Part shown: piece after piece, positions 6,850 through 15,221 of the stretch
Layout of the letters: each line of letters starts with the position of its first letter
How positions within the stretch are numbered: position 1 is the first letter of the stretch
Assembly (NCBI GenBank): GCA_029218405.1
Contig: JAQXRG010000093.1
Coordinates: 1-32,324, forward strand
Length of the DNA stretch: 32,324 nt
Origin: Bacteroidales bacterium
Lineage (GTDB): Bacteria > Bacteroidota > Bacteroidia > Bacteroidales > Bacteroidaceae
Direction: 5' to 3'
The notes under the pieces: generated by a model
Seen by the model: only the letters and a program-made list of their open reading frames with translations
What the model was told of the DNA's origin: nothing
Databases searched by the model: none
Position numbers and translations under genes: made by a program

Positions 6850-6880
6850 TTGCACCGATTGAACAAAATCAGTTACTTTG
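6850..6880 (+). promoter_or_regulatory. Promoter of the DUF4925-PCMD-barrel unit
   Basis: TTGC at 6850-6853 and TACTTTG at 6874-6880 are separated by 20 nt, close to the Bacteroidetes TTG/TAnnTTTG pattern with one n missing. The predicted start leaves a leader of about 65 nt before the ATG at 6951. The same TTACTTTGT form precedes the methylmalonyl-CoA operon. Confidence 0.5.
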
Positions 6881-6950
6881 TCCTTAGAAATGTAAAGCAT
6901 ACGAACGACATTCACTGAATAACACAATTGTTAAACTAAAATTTGGAAAC

Positions 6951-8567
6951 ATGAAAAAGAAGTATCTCTATCCGCTGGCCCTCGCCTGCACGCTCTGTCT
7001 GTTCACCGCTTGTAGCGATGACGATGACGTAAACGCTTGGGAACAGCTTCCCCAGACTGAAATCAGCGGCGCGAAGGCCAACCTGACCCTGAACGGAACC
7101 ACCCTAAGCGAGGGCAGCGTGCAACTGACCGTCAACAATGCCACGGCAGGCGTGCTGACCCTGAAGAACGTGGTGCCGGGCTATCCCTCCATTCCTGTCA
7201 ACGTGAGCTTGGAAGAGCAGACCGACGGCAGCTTCCGCTTCTCGGGACAGGCCGACGTGAACGCGCTCCCCGAAGGAGCCACGGAACGCAACCAGGCCAC
7301 CGTAGCATTACTGAAGGTAACGGCCAACGGTACCATCACTCAGGACGGCACGGTGAAGGCAGACATCTCCGCCGACGGTGCGGCCTTCCACCTCGGTGCC
7401 TACTCGGGCAGCACCCTGAGCCTGAACTACAGCGGCGTGCCGATGCTGGGTAAGACGGTGGCCTACAGCGTAGCGCAGAACGTACCGGTGCTGACCCTCG
7501 CGGGCGTGGTACCCGGTGAACCGGCGCTGAGCGTGCCGGGTGTCTATCCGCAGAAAGGGGCCTTCACCTTCGAGACCACTACTGCCGCCGGCACGACCGT
7601 GAAGGGCAACGGACAGTTCCAGAACGGCGCGTTGTCCCTGGAGGTCACCGTGAAACTGGGTGTGGAAGCCCAGGGCGGACTGACGGGCGAATGGCCATTG
7701 GCGACCACCATCGGCACACCGGTGGGATGGTCGGATGTCAACTACTCCGACTATGCTCCCGTGCGCATCGTCTGGACGGCTGTGAACGACCAGGCAACCA
7801 ACGGCGGCAACATCTCCAAGCTGGGCACCCTGTTAGGCTCGCACCTGATGGCGGAAGTGCTGAACGGCATCACCCTGACCGAAGACGGTAACCTGACCGC
7901 CCGCTACTATCCGGACATCGTGACCGGCGCGGACAGCGAAGAGGAGGAGGACATGCTGCAGTGGATGATGGGCAAGCTGGAAGCCTATCAGACCGCACCG
8001 GCAACCCGGGAATGGCTCACCTCGCCGAAGAACCTGATGCAGTGGTACGCCAAGGACGGACAGATTTACCTCGTACCGAACCTCGTGCAAATCCTGCAGC
8101 AGGCCGCCACGGACCAGAACGACCCCTCCCTGACCGAGAACATCGACGCCATCATGGGTGTGCTCCAGGCCTTGAACGGACTGAGCGACGAAGAGCTGAA
8201 GGGGTTGCTGGCCGGCTTCGGACAACAGGCCGGCATCGACCTGAGCGTCATTGACCCGCAGCTCATCCGTCAGGTGGCCGGCTGGATGACCAACGGCGTG
8301 CCCTTGAAATACACCTTAGACGGCAACGGCGGCCTGCGACTCTATGCCGACAAGGGCATGGTGAGCCCCTTCATGCCCCTCCTGCTCACCTTCCTGCCCC
8401 AGCTCCAGGCGAAGTATGACGAGCTGCTGAAAGAGGCCGACGCAGAGACAGCCATGTATTTGCAGATAGCGATGGGCATTCTCGGCTTAGAGAAGTTCAC
8501 CGATCTCGAGACAGTGTGGAACGAGAATACGGCTGAGTTCGCCGTCGGACTGGGCTTCCAAAAGTAA
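6951..8567 (+). CDS. DUF4925 surface lipoprotein
   Basis: 538 residues. A type II signal peptide ends at the lipobox F-T-A-C with lipidated C21. The next residues, S-D-D-D-D, match the acidic lipoprotein export signal that sends Bacteroides lipoproteins to the cell surface. The body resembles DUF4925. Two similar beta-rich units are visible: one around V-L-T-L-K-N-V-V-P-G-Y-P and another around V-L-T-L-A-G-V-V-P-G-E-P, about 115 residues apart, so the N-terminal half is an internal duplication. The C-terminal half is helical and Leu/Gln rich. Function unknown. It begins a tight three-gene unit: the next start is 5 bp after its stop. Confidence 0.85.
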   Translation: MKKKYLYPLALACTLCLFTACSDDDDVNAWEQLPQTEISGAKANLTLNGTTLSEGSVQLTVNNATAGVLTLKNVVPGYPSIPVNVSLEEQTDGSFRFSGQADVNALPEGATERNQATVALLKVTANGTITQDGTVKADISADGAAFHLGAYSGSTLSLNYSGVPMLGKTVAYSVAQNVPVLTLAGVVPGEPALSVPGVYPQKGAFTFETTTAAGTTVKGNGQFQNGALSLEVTVKLGVEAQGGLTGEWPLATTIGTPVGWSDVNYSDYAPVRIVWTAVNDQATNGGNISKLGTLLGSHLMAEVLNGITLTEDGNLTARYYPDIVTGADSEEEEDMLQWMMGKLEAYQTAPATREWLTSPKNLMQWYAKDGQIYLVPNLVQILQQAATDQNDPSLTENIDAIMGVLQALNGLSDEELKGLLAGFGQQAGIDLSVIDPQLIRQVAGWMTNGVPLKYTLDGNGGLRLYADKGMVSPFMPLLLTFLPQLQAKYDELLKEADAETAMYLQIAMGILGLEKFTDLETVWNENTAEFAVGLGFQK

Positions 8568-8572
8568 GGCGT

Positions 8573-9739
8573 ATGAGCAGACTTCAACGATGGATGGACT
8601 ACCGGCTCCTCGTCCTGCCCCTGGCCCTTGCGGGGGCCTCGTGCATCCAGGACGAGGCGCTGAACACCGAAGCGGACATTGAGCGCGTCACCCTGCAGGG
8701 GGACGCGCTGAACCGTGAGGCGGAGTTCGGCGACGCGGTGTACGGCACCGACGGGACGGCCTTCTACCCCATCACGCTCTACGTGAAGAAGGGCACGGAC
8801 ATCACCCGGCTGGCACCGGAGCTGGAACTGACCGCAGGCGCCACCGTGGAACCGCCCAGCGGCACGCCGCGCAACTTCCGCACGCCGCAGCTCTACACCG
8901 TCACCTCCGAGGACGGGCAGTGGCAGCGCCGCTACCGCATCGAGGTGAGCAGCACGAGCGCCATCGGCACGTTCTACCATTTCGAGGATGTCCGCCTGGG
9001 CGGCAACGGCAAGTACCACATCTTCTACGAGACGGACGACGAAGGCAAGGAGCGGCTGGCCTGGGCCAGCGCCAACCCGGGCTACGCGCTGACGGACTAC
9101 ACCATCCAGACTCCCGAGCTGTTCCCCACCTACCAGTGGGCGGAGGGCAAGAGCGGCAAGTGCGTGAAGTTGGTCACCCGCAAGACCGGCTCGTTGGGCA
9201 GCAGCGTGAACATGCCCATCGCCTCGGGGAACCTCTTCCTCGGCACCTTCAACGTGGGCAACGCGCTGAAGAACGCACTGACGGCCACACAGTTCGGCCT
9301 GCAGTACGAGAAGGTGCCCACCTACCTGCACGGCTGGTACAAGTACCGCTCCGGCGAGACGTTCTACGAGCTGGACAAGACGGCCAAGGACAAGCTGAAG
9401 CCCATCCCCGGAAGGAAGGACATCTTTAATATCTACGCCGTGCTCTACGAGAACACCGAGGACAACCGCCTGCTGGACGGCACCAACGTGCTGGACGAGG
9501 ATAACGAGCAGATTGTCTCGACGGCGGTCATCAGCGACGCGCACGAGACCGACGAGTGGACGGAGTTCGACCTGCCCTTCGTCTATCGGCCGGGCAAGAC
9601 CATCGACCCGGTGAAGCTGGCCGCCGGCGGCTACAACCTGACCATCGTCTTCGCGTCGAGCCTGCGCGGCGACTACTTCGAGGGCGCGCCGGGCAGCACG
9701 CTGCTGGTCGATGAAGTGGAACTGGGTTACGAACCATGA
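8573..9739 (+). CDS. PCMD-domain lipoprotein
   Basis: 388 residues. A signal peptide with a lipobox-like G-A-S-C puts the lipidated Cys at C24; I-Q-D-E follows, again acidic. The N-terminal 100 residues form a small Ig-like domain (Y-P-I-T-L-Y-V-K-K-G-T-D-I-T). The rest resembles the PCMD domain ('putative carbohydrate metabolism'), with G-T-F-Y-H-F-E-D and the late D-E-W-T-E-F-D-L-P-F block followed by L-L-V-D-E-V-E-L. Likely a beta-sandwich that binds a surface ligand; no catalytic residues can be named. Its TGA overlaps the next ATG by 4 bp, implying translational coupling with the outer-membrane barrel protein. Confidence 0.85.
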   Translation: MSRLQRWMDYRLLVLPLALAGASCIQDEALNTEADIERVTLQGDALNREAEFGDAVYGTDGTAFYPITLYVKKGTDITRLAPELELTAGATVEPPSGTPRNFRTPQLYTVTSEDGQWQRRYRIEVSSTSAIGTFYHFEDVRLGGNGKYHIFYETDDEGKERLAWASANPGYALTDYTIQTPELFPTYQWAEGKSGKCVKLVTRKTGSLGSSVNMPIASGNLFLGTFNVGNALKNALTATQFGLQYEKVPTYLHGWYKYRSGETFYELDKTAKDKLKPIPGRKDIFNIYAVLYENTEDNRLLDGTNVLDEDNEQIVSTAVISDAHETDEWTEFDLPFVYRPGKTIDPVKLAAGGYNLTIVFASSLRGDYFEGAPGSTLLVDEVELGYEP

Positions 9740-10554
9740 AACGGGACACCATGAACAAGACAAGGAACATGAAAAGACGCATAGCGACGGCCTTCCTGCT
9801 GGCCGTCACCGGAGCGGGCACTGCCCTCCACGCCCAGCAGGACCGCAACCAGACCCTCGTACGCTCCGAAGCCTACGGGCTGGAGTACGAGATAAAGGCC
9901 GGCATCAACGTGGGCGGCGCCAGCCCCCTGCCGCTCCCCGAGGAGATACGCGCCCTGACGGGCTACTCGCCGAACATCAACCTGGCCATCGAGGGCGACC
10001 TCGTGAAGTGGTGGGGCGAACGGCGGAAGTGGGGCGTCATCGTGGGCGTGCGCTTGGAGAACAAGGGCATGGAGGCCAAGGCACGCACCAAGAACTACAG
10101 CATGGAAATCATCGGCGACGGCGGCGAGCGCATGAAGGGCAACTGGACCGGCCGGGTGCAGACCAAGTACCGGTCCTCGCTCGTCAGCGTGCCCCTGCTG
10201 GCCGCCTGGCGGGCCAGCGACCGGGTGCGCGTGAGCGCGGGACCCTACCTCTCCATCCAGACGAGCGGCGACTTCTCAGGCTACGTCTATGACGGCTACC
10301 TGCGCGAGGGGGACCCCACGGGCAACAAGGTGAACTTCGAGGGCGAAAGCACCGCCCCCTACGACTTCTCCGACGACCTGCGCACCCTGCAGTGGGGCGT
10401 GCAGGCAGGGGTGACGTGGCGGGCGTTCAAGCACCTCAACGTTCACGCCGACCTGAGCTGGGGCCTGAACGACATCTTCCAGAAAGACTTCCAGACCATC
10501 ACCTTCGCGATGTATCCCATTTACGTGAACATCGGGTTCGGCTACGCGTTCTGA
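9736..10554 (+). CDS. Outer-membrane beta-barrel protein
   Basis: 272 residues from the ATG that overlaps the previous stop; ATGs at codons 6 and 12 are alternatives, and the signal peptide proper begins near M12 (R-R-I-A-T-A-F-L-L-A-V-T-G-A-G-T-A-L-H-A-Q). The mature part alternates short polar and aromatic strands (W-G-V-I-V-G-V-R-L-E; V-S-A-G-P-Y-L-S-I; Y-V-N-I-G-F-G-Y-A-F) and ends in Phe, the usual barrel-insertion signal. It resembles the PorT/outer-membrane beta-barrel (PF13568-like) families. Together with the two lipoproteins upstream it may make one surface complex; that is inference from gene order. Confidence 0.82.
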   Translation: MKRDTMNKTRNMKRRIATAFLLAVTGAGTALHAQQDRNQTLVRSEAYGLEYEIKAGINVGGASPLPLPEEIRALTGYSPNINLAIEGDLVKWWGERRKWGVIVGVRLENKGMEAKARTKNYSMEIIGDGGERMKGNWTGRVQTKYRSSLVSVPLLAAWRASDRVRVSAGPYLSIQTSGDFSGYVYDGYLREGDPTGNKVNFEGESTAPYDFSDDLRTLQWGVQAGVTWRAFKHLNVHADLSWGLNDIFQKDFQTITFAMYPIYVNIGFGYAF

Positions 10555-10596
10555 GCCCGCCCACAGCAAGCACTTGAAGGAAGGAGGAGACAAGAC

Positions 10597-11574
10597 ATGG
10601 CAATACGGCTGACCACTTACGAGCGTTCGGAAGACATCCCGCCCCTGCCGGGCACCAATGTCTTCCATTCCACGGAGCTGTTCCAGGTGCTGGAACAGAC
10701 ACCGGGCTACCGTCCTGTGCTGATTGTCGCCAGCGAGAACGGCCAGGTCATCGGCAAGCTGCTCTGCATCACCCGCCCCACCTTCCGGCTGCTGCCCTTC
10801 GTGACCACGACCACCTACCTCTACGGCACGGGCGAGTACTTCCCCTCGCCCCACCGCCGGGAGGACATCTTCAGCGAGCTCCTCGCCTACTTCACCCGCA
10901 TCTTCACCGAACGGTCGTTCCTGCTGGAGTTCCGCAACCTGGAGGAGCCGCTCTTCGGCTACCGCTACTTCCGCCAGAACGGCTACTTCGCCATCAAATG
11001 GCTGCGCGTGCAGAACACGCTGCGACCGGAAAAGCTGCAGGAGTGGATGAGCAACTCGCGCAAGCGGCAGATCGCCCGCGGACTCCGGAAAGGGGCTGTG
11101 ATGGAGGTGGCGGACAACGAGGAGGACATCCACACCTTCTTCGCCCTGCTGAAGCACTACTACTCGCCCAAGCTGCACCGGCACCTGCCGGAGGAGGACT
11201 TCTTCCTCGCCCTGCAGCGGCATCCCTCGGGCCAGCGGCTGAGCCGCATCTTCTTAGTGCGCTACCGGGGACGCATCATCGGCGGGTCCGTCTGCCTGTT
11301 CTCGGGCCAGAAGGCCTACCTGATGTTCTCCGGCGGACTGCGCAAGTCGTTCCCCCTCCACTATCCCGGCGTGCTGGCGGTGTGGAAAGCCATCACCTGG
11401 TCAATGGAGCAGGGCTACGAACGGTTCGAGTTCATCAACGCGGGCCTCCCCTTCCGGCAGTTCGGCTACCGCGACTTCATCCTGCGCTTCGGCGGCAAGC
11501 AGCTCAGCAGCCGCCGCTGGTTCAAGCTCCGCTGGGACTGGCTCAACCGGCTCCTCATCCGCATTTATCTGTAA
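10597..11574 (+). CDS. FemAB/GNAT-like acyltransferase
   Basis: 325 residues with no signal peptide. The sequence fits the double-GNAT layout of FemAB-like and BioF2-like (acetyltransferase 6) proteins. It has an N-terminal half with T-N-V-F-H-S-T-E-L-F and V-A-S-E-N-G-Q-V-I-G-K-L. The C-terminal half has R-I-F-L-V-R-Y-R-G-R-I-I-G-G-S-V-C-L-F, G-L-R-K-S-F-P-L-H-Y-P and F-E-F-I-N-A-G-L-P. Such proteins transfer aminoacyl or acyl groups to sugars, lipids or peptidoglycan precursors; the substrate here is not evident. It lies 42 bp after the barrel gene on the same strand, so it may share that transcript, but no shared function is evident. Confidence 0.75.
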   Translation: MAIRLTTYERSEDIPPLPGTNVFHSTELFQVLEQTPGYRPVLIVASENGQVIGKLLCITRPTFRLLPFVTTTTYLYGTGEYFPSPHRREDIFSELLAYFTRIFTERSFLLEFRNLEEPLFGYRYFRQNGYFAIKWLRVQNTLRPEKLQEWMSNSRKRQIARGLRKGAVMEVADNEEDIHTFFALLKHYYSPKLHRHLPEEDFFLALQRHPSGQRLSRIFLVRYRGRIIGGSVCLFSGQKAYLMFSGGLRKSFPLHYPGVLAVWKAITWSMEQGYERFEFINAGLPFRQFGYRDFILRFGGKQLSSRRWFKLRWDWLNRLLIRIYL

Positions 11575-11592
11575 GCCCCCTTCCCCTCTCCC

Positions 11593-11608
11593 GCTCCGGG
11601 CGCGGAGC
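11593..11608. other. GC hairpin after the acyltransferase gene
   Basis: GCTCCG-GGCG-CGGAGC forms a 6-bp stem 18 bp after the stop codon. There is no T-run, so it is a poor terminator. The surrounding ccccttcccctctcccgc stretch weakly resembles the GC-rich repeat near 5390-5450. Confidence 0.3.
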
Positions 11609-11711
11609 CGGCAAAATGGCAACAGCACTGCCCAAAGACAGGTCCACGGCACTGCCTGAGCCGAAAAAACGGGCCTACACGCCTTTCCGACCGAAAAAAA
11701 AGCCGAAAATG

Positions 11712-11743
11712 TTTCGCCCTTCCGCCCAAATTCACTTACTTTG
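11712..11743 (+). promoter_or_regulatory. Promoter of the methylmalonyl-CoA operon
   Basis: TTTCG at 11712-11716 and TACTTTG at 11737-11743 have Bacteroidetes-promoter spacing. The leader to the mce ATG would be about 50 nt and is very AT-rich. The -7 form equals that before the DUF4925 gene. Confidence 0.45.
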
Positions 11744-11800
11744 TGCAGTTGAGTTTTTCAGCGAACTAAATTATAATACCATTTTTAAAACATTATTGAT

Positions 11801-12205
11801 ATGAAGATTTCTCACATCGAACACTTGGGCATTGCCGTCAAGAGCATTGAGGAGGCCTTGCCCTACTATGAAAACGTACTCGGACTGACCTGTTACAATA
11901 TCGAGACCGTGGAAGACCAGAAGGTACGCACCGCCTTCCTGCGTTGCGGCGAGACGAAGATCGAGCTGCTGGAGGCCACCTGTCCGGAAAGCACCATCGC
12001 CAAGTTCATCGAAAACCGGGGAGCGGGCGTGCACCATGTGGCCTTCGCCGTCGAGGACGGAGTGGCCAACGCACTGGCCGAAGCGGAAGAGAAGGGCGTG
12101 CGGCTCATCGACAAGGCCCCGCGCAAAGGCGCCGAAGCGCTGAACATCGCCTTCCTGCACCCCAAATCGACCCTCGGCGTACTGACCGAGCTCTGCGAGA
12201 AATAA
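11801..12205 (+). CDS. mce: Methylmalonyl-CoA epimerase
   Basis: 134 residues, the standard length of this glyoxalase-fold enzyme. The start H-I-E-H-L-G-I-A-V, the G-A-G-V-H-H-V-A-F block and the C-terminal G-V-L-T-E-L-C-E are family hallmarks. Probable metal ligands include H8, H78 or H79 and E130. It interconverts (R)- and (S)-methylmalonyl-CoA in the cytosol, supplying the isomer that the decarboxylase downstream uses. First gene of a five-gene operon; mmdA begins 36 bp later. Confidence 0.95.
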   Translation: MKISHIEHLGIAVKSIEEALPYYENVLGLTCYNIETVEDQKVRTAFLRCGETKIELLEATCPESTIAKFIENRGAGVHHVAFAVEDGVANALAEAEEKGVRLIDKAPRKGAEALNIAFLHPKSTLGVLTELCEK

Positions 12206-12241
12206 GGAGAACCCATGAACGACTAAAATCTGAACGACACC

Positions 12242-13795
12242 ATGAGCAAACAACTTGACAAAATAAAGGAACTCATCGCACTCCGCGCCAAGGCCCGCAT
12301 GGGCGGCGGCGAGAAAGCCATCGAGAAACAACACGCCAAGGGCAAATACACCGCCCGCGAACGCATCGCCCTGCTGCTCGACGAAGGCAGCTTCGAGGAA
12401 ATGGACATGTTCGTGGAACACCGCTGCACCAACTTCGGCATGGACAAGAAGCACTACCCCGGCGACGGCGTGGTGACCGGCTGCGGCACCATCGACGGAC
12501 GGCTGGTCTATGTCTTCGCACAGGACTTCACCGTATCGGCCGGCTCGCTCTCTGAGACCATGTCGCTGAAAATCTGCAAGATTATGGACATGGCCATGAA
12601 GATGGGCGCTCCCTGCATCGGCATCAACGACTCGGGCGGCGCACGCATCCAGGAAGGCATCAACGCCCTGGCCGGCTATGCGGAAATCTTCCAGCGCAAC
12701 ATCCTGGCGTCGGGTGTCATCCCGCAGATATCGGGCATCTTCGGCCCCTGCGCCGGAGGAGCGGTCTATTCGCCCGCCCTCACCGACTTCACCCTGATGA
12801 CCGAAGGCACTTCGTACATGTTCCTCACCGGACCGAAGGTGGTGAAGACCGTCACCGGCGAGGACGTGACCCAGGAGGACCTGGGCGGCGCCAGCGTGCA
12901 CTCCACCCGCTCGGGCGTGACCCACTTCACCGCCGCCACGGAGGAGGAAGGACTCACCCTCATCCGCCAGCTCCTGAGCTATATCACGCAGAACAACATG
13001 GAGGAAGCGCCGAGAGTGGAATGCACGGACCCCGTGGACCGCTTGGAGGACGCGCTCAACGACATCATTCCCGACAGTCCCAACAAGGCGTACGACATGT
13101 ACGAGGTCATCGGCGCCATCGTGGACAACGGCGAGTTCCTGGAAATCCAGCGTGACTTCGCGAAGAACATCATCATCGGCTTCGCCCGCATGAACGGACG
13201 CTCGGTGGGCATCGTGGCCAACCAGCCCAAGTTCCTGGCCGGCGTGCTCGACTGCAACGCCTCGCGCAAGGGCGCGCGCTTCGTGCGCTTCTGCGACGCC
13301 TTCAACATCCCCATCGTATCGTTAGTGGATGTGCCGGGCTTCCTGCCGGGTACGGGACAGGAATACAACGCCGTCATCCTGCACGGCGCCAAGCTGCTCT
13401 ACGCCTACGGCGAGGCCACGGTGCCCAAGGTGACCGTCACCCTGCGCAAGTCGTACGGCGGCTCGCACATCGTGATGAGCTGCAAACAGCTGCGGGGCGA
13501 CATGAACTACGCTTGGCCCAGCGCCGAGATTGCCGTGATGGGCGGTGCCGGAGCGGTGGAAGTGCTCTATGCCCGCGAGGCCAAGGAGGCCGCCGACCCG
13601 AAGGCGTTCATGGCCGAGAAGGAGGCAGAGTACACTAAGCTTTTCGCCAATCCCTACAACGCCGCCAAGTATGGCTACATCGACGATGTCATCGAACCGC
13701 GCAACACCCGCTTCCGCGTGATCCGCGCCCTGGAACAGCTGCAGACCAAACGGCTGCTGAACCCGGCGAAGAAGCATGGCAACATTCCGTTGTAA
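12242..13795 (+). CDS. mmdA: Methylmalonyl-CoA decarboxylase alpha subunit (carboxyltransferase)
   Basis: 517 residues, typical of acyl-CoA carboxyltransferase alpha chains. The N-terminal half has the family's [32 protein letters not shown] and [12 protein letters not shown] segments (acyl-CoA site). The C-terminal half has [11 protein letters not shown] and [10 protein letters not shown]. It moves the carboxyl group from methylmalonyl-CoA to biotin on the carrier protein, releasing propionyl-CoA. Propionyl-CoA carboxylase beta subunits look alike, but the adjacent gamma, biotin and beta-subunit genes identify the Na+-pump form. Confidence 0.94.
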   Translation: MSKQLDKIKELIALRAKARMGGGEKAIEKQHAKGKYTARERIALLLDEGSFEEMDMFVEHRCTNFGMDKKHYPGDGVVTGCGTIDGRLVYVFAQDFTVSAGSLSETMSLKICKIMDMAMKMGAPCIGINDSGGARIQEGINALAGYAEIFQRNILASGVIPQISGIFGPCAGGAVYSPALTDFTLMTEGTSYMFLTGPKVVKTVTGEDVTQEDLGGASVHSTRSGVTHFTAATEEEGLTLIRQLLSYITQNNMEEAPRVECTDPVDRLEDALNDIIPDSPNKAYDMYEVIGAIVDNGEFLEIQRDFAKNIIIGFARMNGRSVGIVANQPKFLAGVLDCNASRKGARFVRFCDAFNIPIVSLVDVPGFLPGTGQEYNAVILHGAKLLYAYGEATVPKVTVTLRKSYGGSHIVMSCKQLRGDMNYAWPSAEIAVMGGAGAVEVLYAREAKEAADPKAFMAEKEAEYTKLFANPYNAAKYGYIDDVIEPRNTRFRVIRALEQLQTKRLLNPAKKHGNIPL

Positions 13796-13846
13796 CCACG
13801 AGTGAGAGGAGTCAAGAACAGTATTCATCAACCAAACATCAGCATC

Positions 13847-14761
13847 ATGAACATACAGAAACTGGGACTGCTGCTCTGTCTCGCCGCGACGTTCGGCCTC
13901 TGTGCCTGCGGAGAACGGGAGTCGAACACCAAGCTCGTCCTCAACGAAGTGCTCGTGACGAACGAGAGCAACTTCCAGGACGACTACGGCTGCCACAGCG
14001 GATGGATCGAGATCTTCAACAAGTCCTATACCTCGGCCGACCTGGCCGGCTGGCTCATCAAGGCCAGCTGCACGCCCGGCGACACCGCGACCTATTTCAT
14101 CCCTAAGGGAGACATCCAGACCAACATCCGCCCGCGCCAGCACGCGCTGTTCTGGGCGGACGGCGCGCCCCGGCGCGGCACCTTCCACACCAACTTCACC
14201 CTGCAGGGGGAACAGTCCACGTGGATAGGGCTCTTCGACTCGGGCAACCGCCTGATGGACCAGATGACCCTGCCCGGAGGCGTGCTGAAGGCCGACCAGT
14301 CGTACGCCCGCGTGAGCGACGCCGCCACGGAATGGGAAGTGAAGGGCGGCTCTGCCGACAGCTACGTCACCCCCAGCACCAACAACAAGACCATCGACGG
14401 CAACCCCAAGAAGGACAAGTTCAGCCAGCACGACCCGGCGGGCATCGGCATGGCCATCTCGGCCATGAGCGTCGTCTTCCTCGGACTGCTGCTGCTCTTC
14501 GCCTGCTTCTACTTCATCGGCCGTGCCTCCATCCGTACGCGCAGCAAGAACAAGGTGAAGCTCAAGGAAGAGCACGCCGCACAGGCGGCAGCCGCCGCCT
14601 TCGTGCCCGATGAGGTGGCCGCCGCCATCGCCCTGGCCCTCCACGAGGAACTGGGCACCGGACACGACGCCGACCCGCGCATCCTGACCATCCGCCACAA
14701 CCCCGGCTCGGCCTGGAGCGGCAAGGAGCAGAACCTGCGCCAAGTACCCCAACGTAAATAA
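13847..14761 (+). CDS. OadG-like gamma subunit fused to a lamin-tail domain
   Basis: 304 residues from the ATG at 13847, preferred over an in-frame ATG at 13802 because it directly opens a signal peptide ending L-C-A-C, giving a probable lipid-modified C21. Residues about 28-165 look like a lamin-tail domain (L-V-L-N-E-V-L-V-T-N-E; G-W-I-E-I-F-N-K-S; D-L-A-G-W-L-I-K), which would lie outside the inner membrane. One transmembrane helix follows at about 205-230 (I-G-M-A-I-S-A-M-S-V-V-F-L-G-L-L-L-L), then a charged, Ala-rich cytosolic tail, as in OadG/MmdD. The membrane helix and tail would hold the decarboxylase together; the role of the outer domain is unknown. Possible double anchoring (lipid plus helix) is unusual. 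Confidence 0.82.
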   Translation: MNIQKLGLLLCLAATFGLCACGERESNTKLVLNEVLVTNESNFQDDYGCHSGWIEIFNKSYTSADLAGWLIKASCTPGDTATYFIPKGDIQTNIRPRQHALFWADGAPRRGTFHTNFTLQGEQSTWIGLFDSGNRLMDQMTLPGGVLKADQSYARVSDAATEWEVKGGSADSYVTPSTNNKTIDGNPKKDKFSQHDPAGIGMAISAMSVVFLGLLLLFACFYFIGRASIRTRSKNKVKLKEEHAAQAAAAAFVPDEVAAAIALALHEELGTGHDADPRILTIRHNPGSAWSGKEQNLRQVPQRK

Positions 14762-14793
14762 CCTCTATTTCAGACACCCAGAAAACAATTGCC

Positions 14794-15219
14794 ATGAAAG
14801 AATATAAGTATAAGATCAACGGCACCGACTTCACGGTGACCGTAGGAGACTTCGAAGAGAACAACGTGCAGGTGACCGTGAACGGCACTGCCTACCACGT
14901 AGAGATGGAAGAGAGCACACGCCCGAAAATCAAGCCCGTGGTGCGTCCCGCATCGGCCGGCGCCGCTCCCGCCGCCCCCATCATGTCGCGTCCGGCCGCC
15001 GGTGCCAAGGGAGGCATCAAGTCGCCCCTGCCCGGTGTCATCCTTGACATCAAGGTACGCGAAGGCGACACCGTGCAGCGCGGACAGACGCTGCTTATCC
15101 TCGAAGCCATGAAGATGGAGAACGACATCAAGGCCGACCACGACGGCAAGGTGACCGCCATCAAGGTGAGCAAGGGAGAATCCATTCTCGAAGGTACTGA
15201 CCTCATAATCATCGAATAG
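14794..15219 (+). CDS. mmdC: Biotin carboxyl carrier subunit of methylmalonyl-CoA decarboxylase
   Basis: 141 residues. The C-terminal 70 form a biotinyl domain with the motif E-A-M-K-M-E-N; the biotin-accepting lysine is K107. A Pro/Ala-rich flexible linker lies at about 48-72, and a short N-terminal beta domain precedes it. It carries the carboxyl group from the alpha subunit to the membrane beta subunit. The beta-subunit gene starts 2 bp after its stop, so the two are surely co-translated. Confidence 0.95.
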   Translation: MKEYKYKINGTDFTVTVGDFEENNVQVTVNGTAYHVEMEESTRPKIKPVVRPASAGAAPAAPIMSRPAAGAKGGIKSPLPGVILDIKVREGDTVQRGQTLLILEAMKMENDIKADHDGKVTAIKVSKGESILEGTDLIIIE

Positions 15220-15221
15220 CC

